A stretch of 62,580 bases of DNA from Staphylococcus pettenkoferi (lineage in GTDB: Bacteria > Bacillota > Bacilli > Staphylococcales > Staphylococcaceae). Location: positions 1-62,580 of the forward strand of contig NZ_PPRN01000003.1 of the NCBI RefSeq assembly GCF_002902685.1. Reading direction: 5' to 3'. The position numbers were made by a program, and so were the translations under genes. The notes beneath the pieces are model-generated. The model searched no databases. It was given only the letters and a program-made list of their open reading frames with translations, and was not told the DNA's origin. Shown here one piece after another: positions 62,562 to 62,580 of this stretch (positions within the stretch are counted from its first letter, which is position 1; every line of letters begins with the position of its first letter).

Positions 62562-62580
62562 CTGTCTCTTATACACATCT
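62562..62580. other. Nextera/Tn5 mosaic-end adapter at the contig edge
   Basis: The last 19 bases, CTGTCTCTTATACACATCT, equal the Tn5 mosaic end used in Nextera adapters. This is left-over adapter, not staphylococcal DNA. The window's right edge is therefore an assembly end. Confidence 0.95.

Noticed and set aside
62562-62580. Tn5 inverted-repeat end as a sign of a transposon
   Set aside because: The sequence is exactly the engineered mosaic end and stands at the very edge of the contig, which is the mark of a library adapter.

Overview
The window is a 62.6 kb piece of a Staphylococcus chromosome and reads as one complete assembly contig: its last 19 bases (62562-62580) are the Tn5 mosaic end used in Nextera sequencing adapters, so the right edge is a library artefact. 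The genus is clear from SarA, VraX, HemQ, LipL, the mevalonate kinases, beta-class phenol-soluble modulins and an IsdG/IsdI-type haem oxygenase. Gene order follows the sarA-to-ilvE segment of S. aureus, but the sequence looks less AT-rich than S. aureus (impression, not computed) and several genes are not part of that segment, so a coagulase-negative species is likely. The S. pettenkoferi group is only a guess. No rRNA, tRNA, transposase, prophage or CRISPR array was seen.

Left part (1-20.9 kb): sarA; a membrane protein; a small secreted protein; an alpha/beta-hydrolase and HAD pair that both have altered catalytic residues; an iron-type ABC permease and lipoprotein split by a membrane-protein/XRE-regulator cassette; a HhH-GPD protein; argS with its DUF1934 partner; YwhD; an HD phosphohydrolase; small enzymes; the mevalonate operon mvaK1-mvaD-mvaK2; and pta-lipL.

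Middle (20.9-38.9 kb): hemQ; next to it on the opposite strand a structured RNA with a sigma-B-type promoter that matches the place and form of RsaA; a two-gene threonine/serine exporter; an amino acid permease; ung and small partners; a pdxK/thiD kinase; vraX followed by a branched RNA hairpin; a ProP-like transporter; the four-gene vraABC operon, in which two proteins look like half-size hot-dog hydratases; hxlA-hxlB; yojF-bshB2-folE2; and a second SarA-family regulator.

Right part (39-62.4 kb): azo1, a Cof phosphatase, tadA, dgk-dck, a large AraC regulator, an LPXTG-type protein made almost only of repeats, a Fur-boxed ybaN-isdI pair, a HAD enzyme, an extra type I signal peptidase, ilvE, a threonine-dehydrogenase-like epimerase, a FusB-family EF-G-binding protein with a small convergent ORF, a LysR/MFS divergent pair, two psm-beta genes behind an AgrA-type site, a ureohydrolase with an Nramp-fold transporter that has lost the metal-binding residues, a run of tiny membrane proteins, a DUF6440 gene that seems to start with ATT, and an amidohydrolase.

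Functional themes are virulence and stress regulation (SarA, SarA-like, AraC, RsaA, VraX, PSM), isoprenoid and lipoate metabolism, iron and haem use, and nucleotide salvage or repair. Many transcription units end in unusually long compound hairpins, and one palindrome family recurs in five intergenic spaces.
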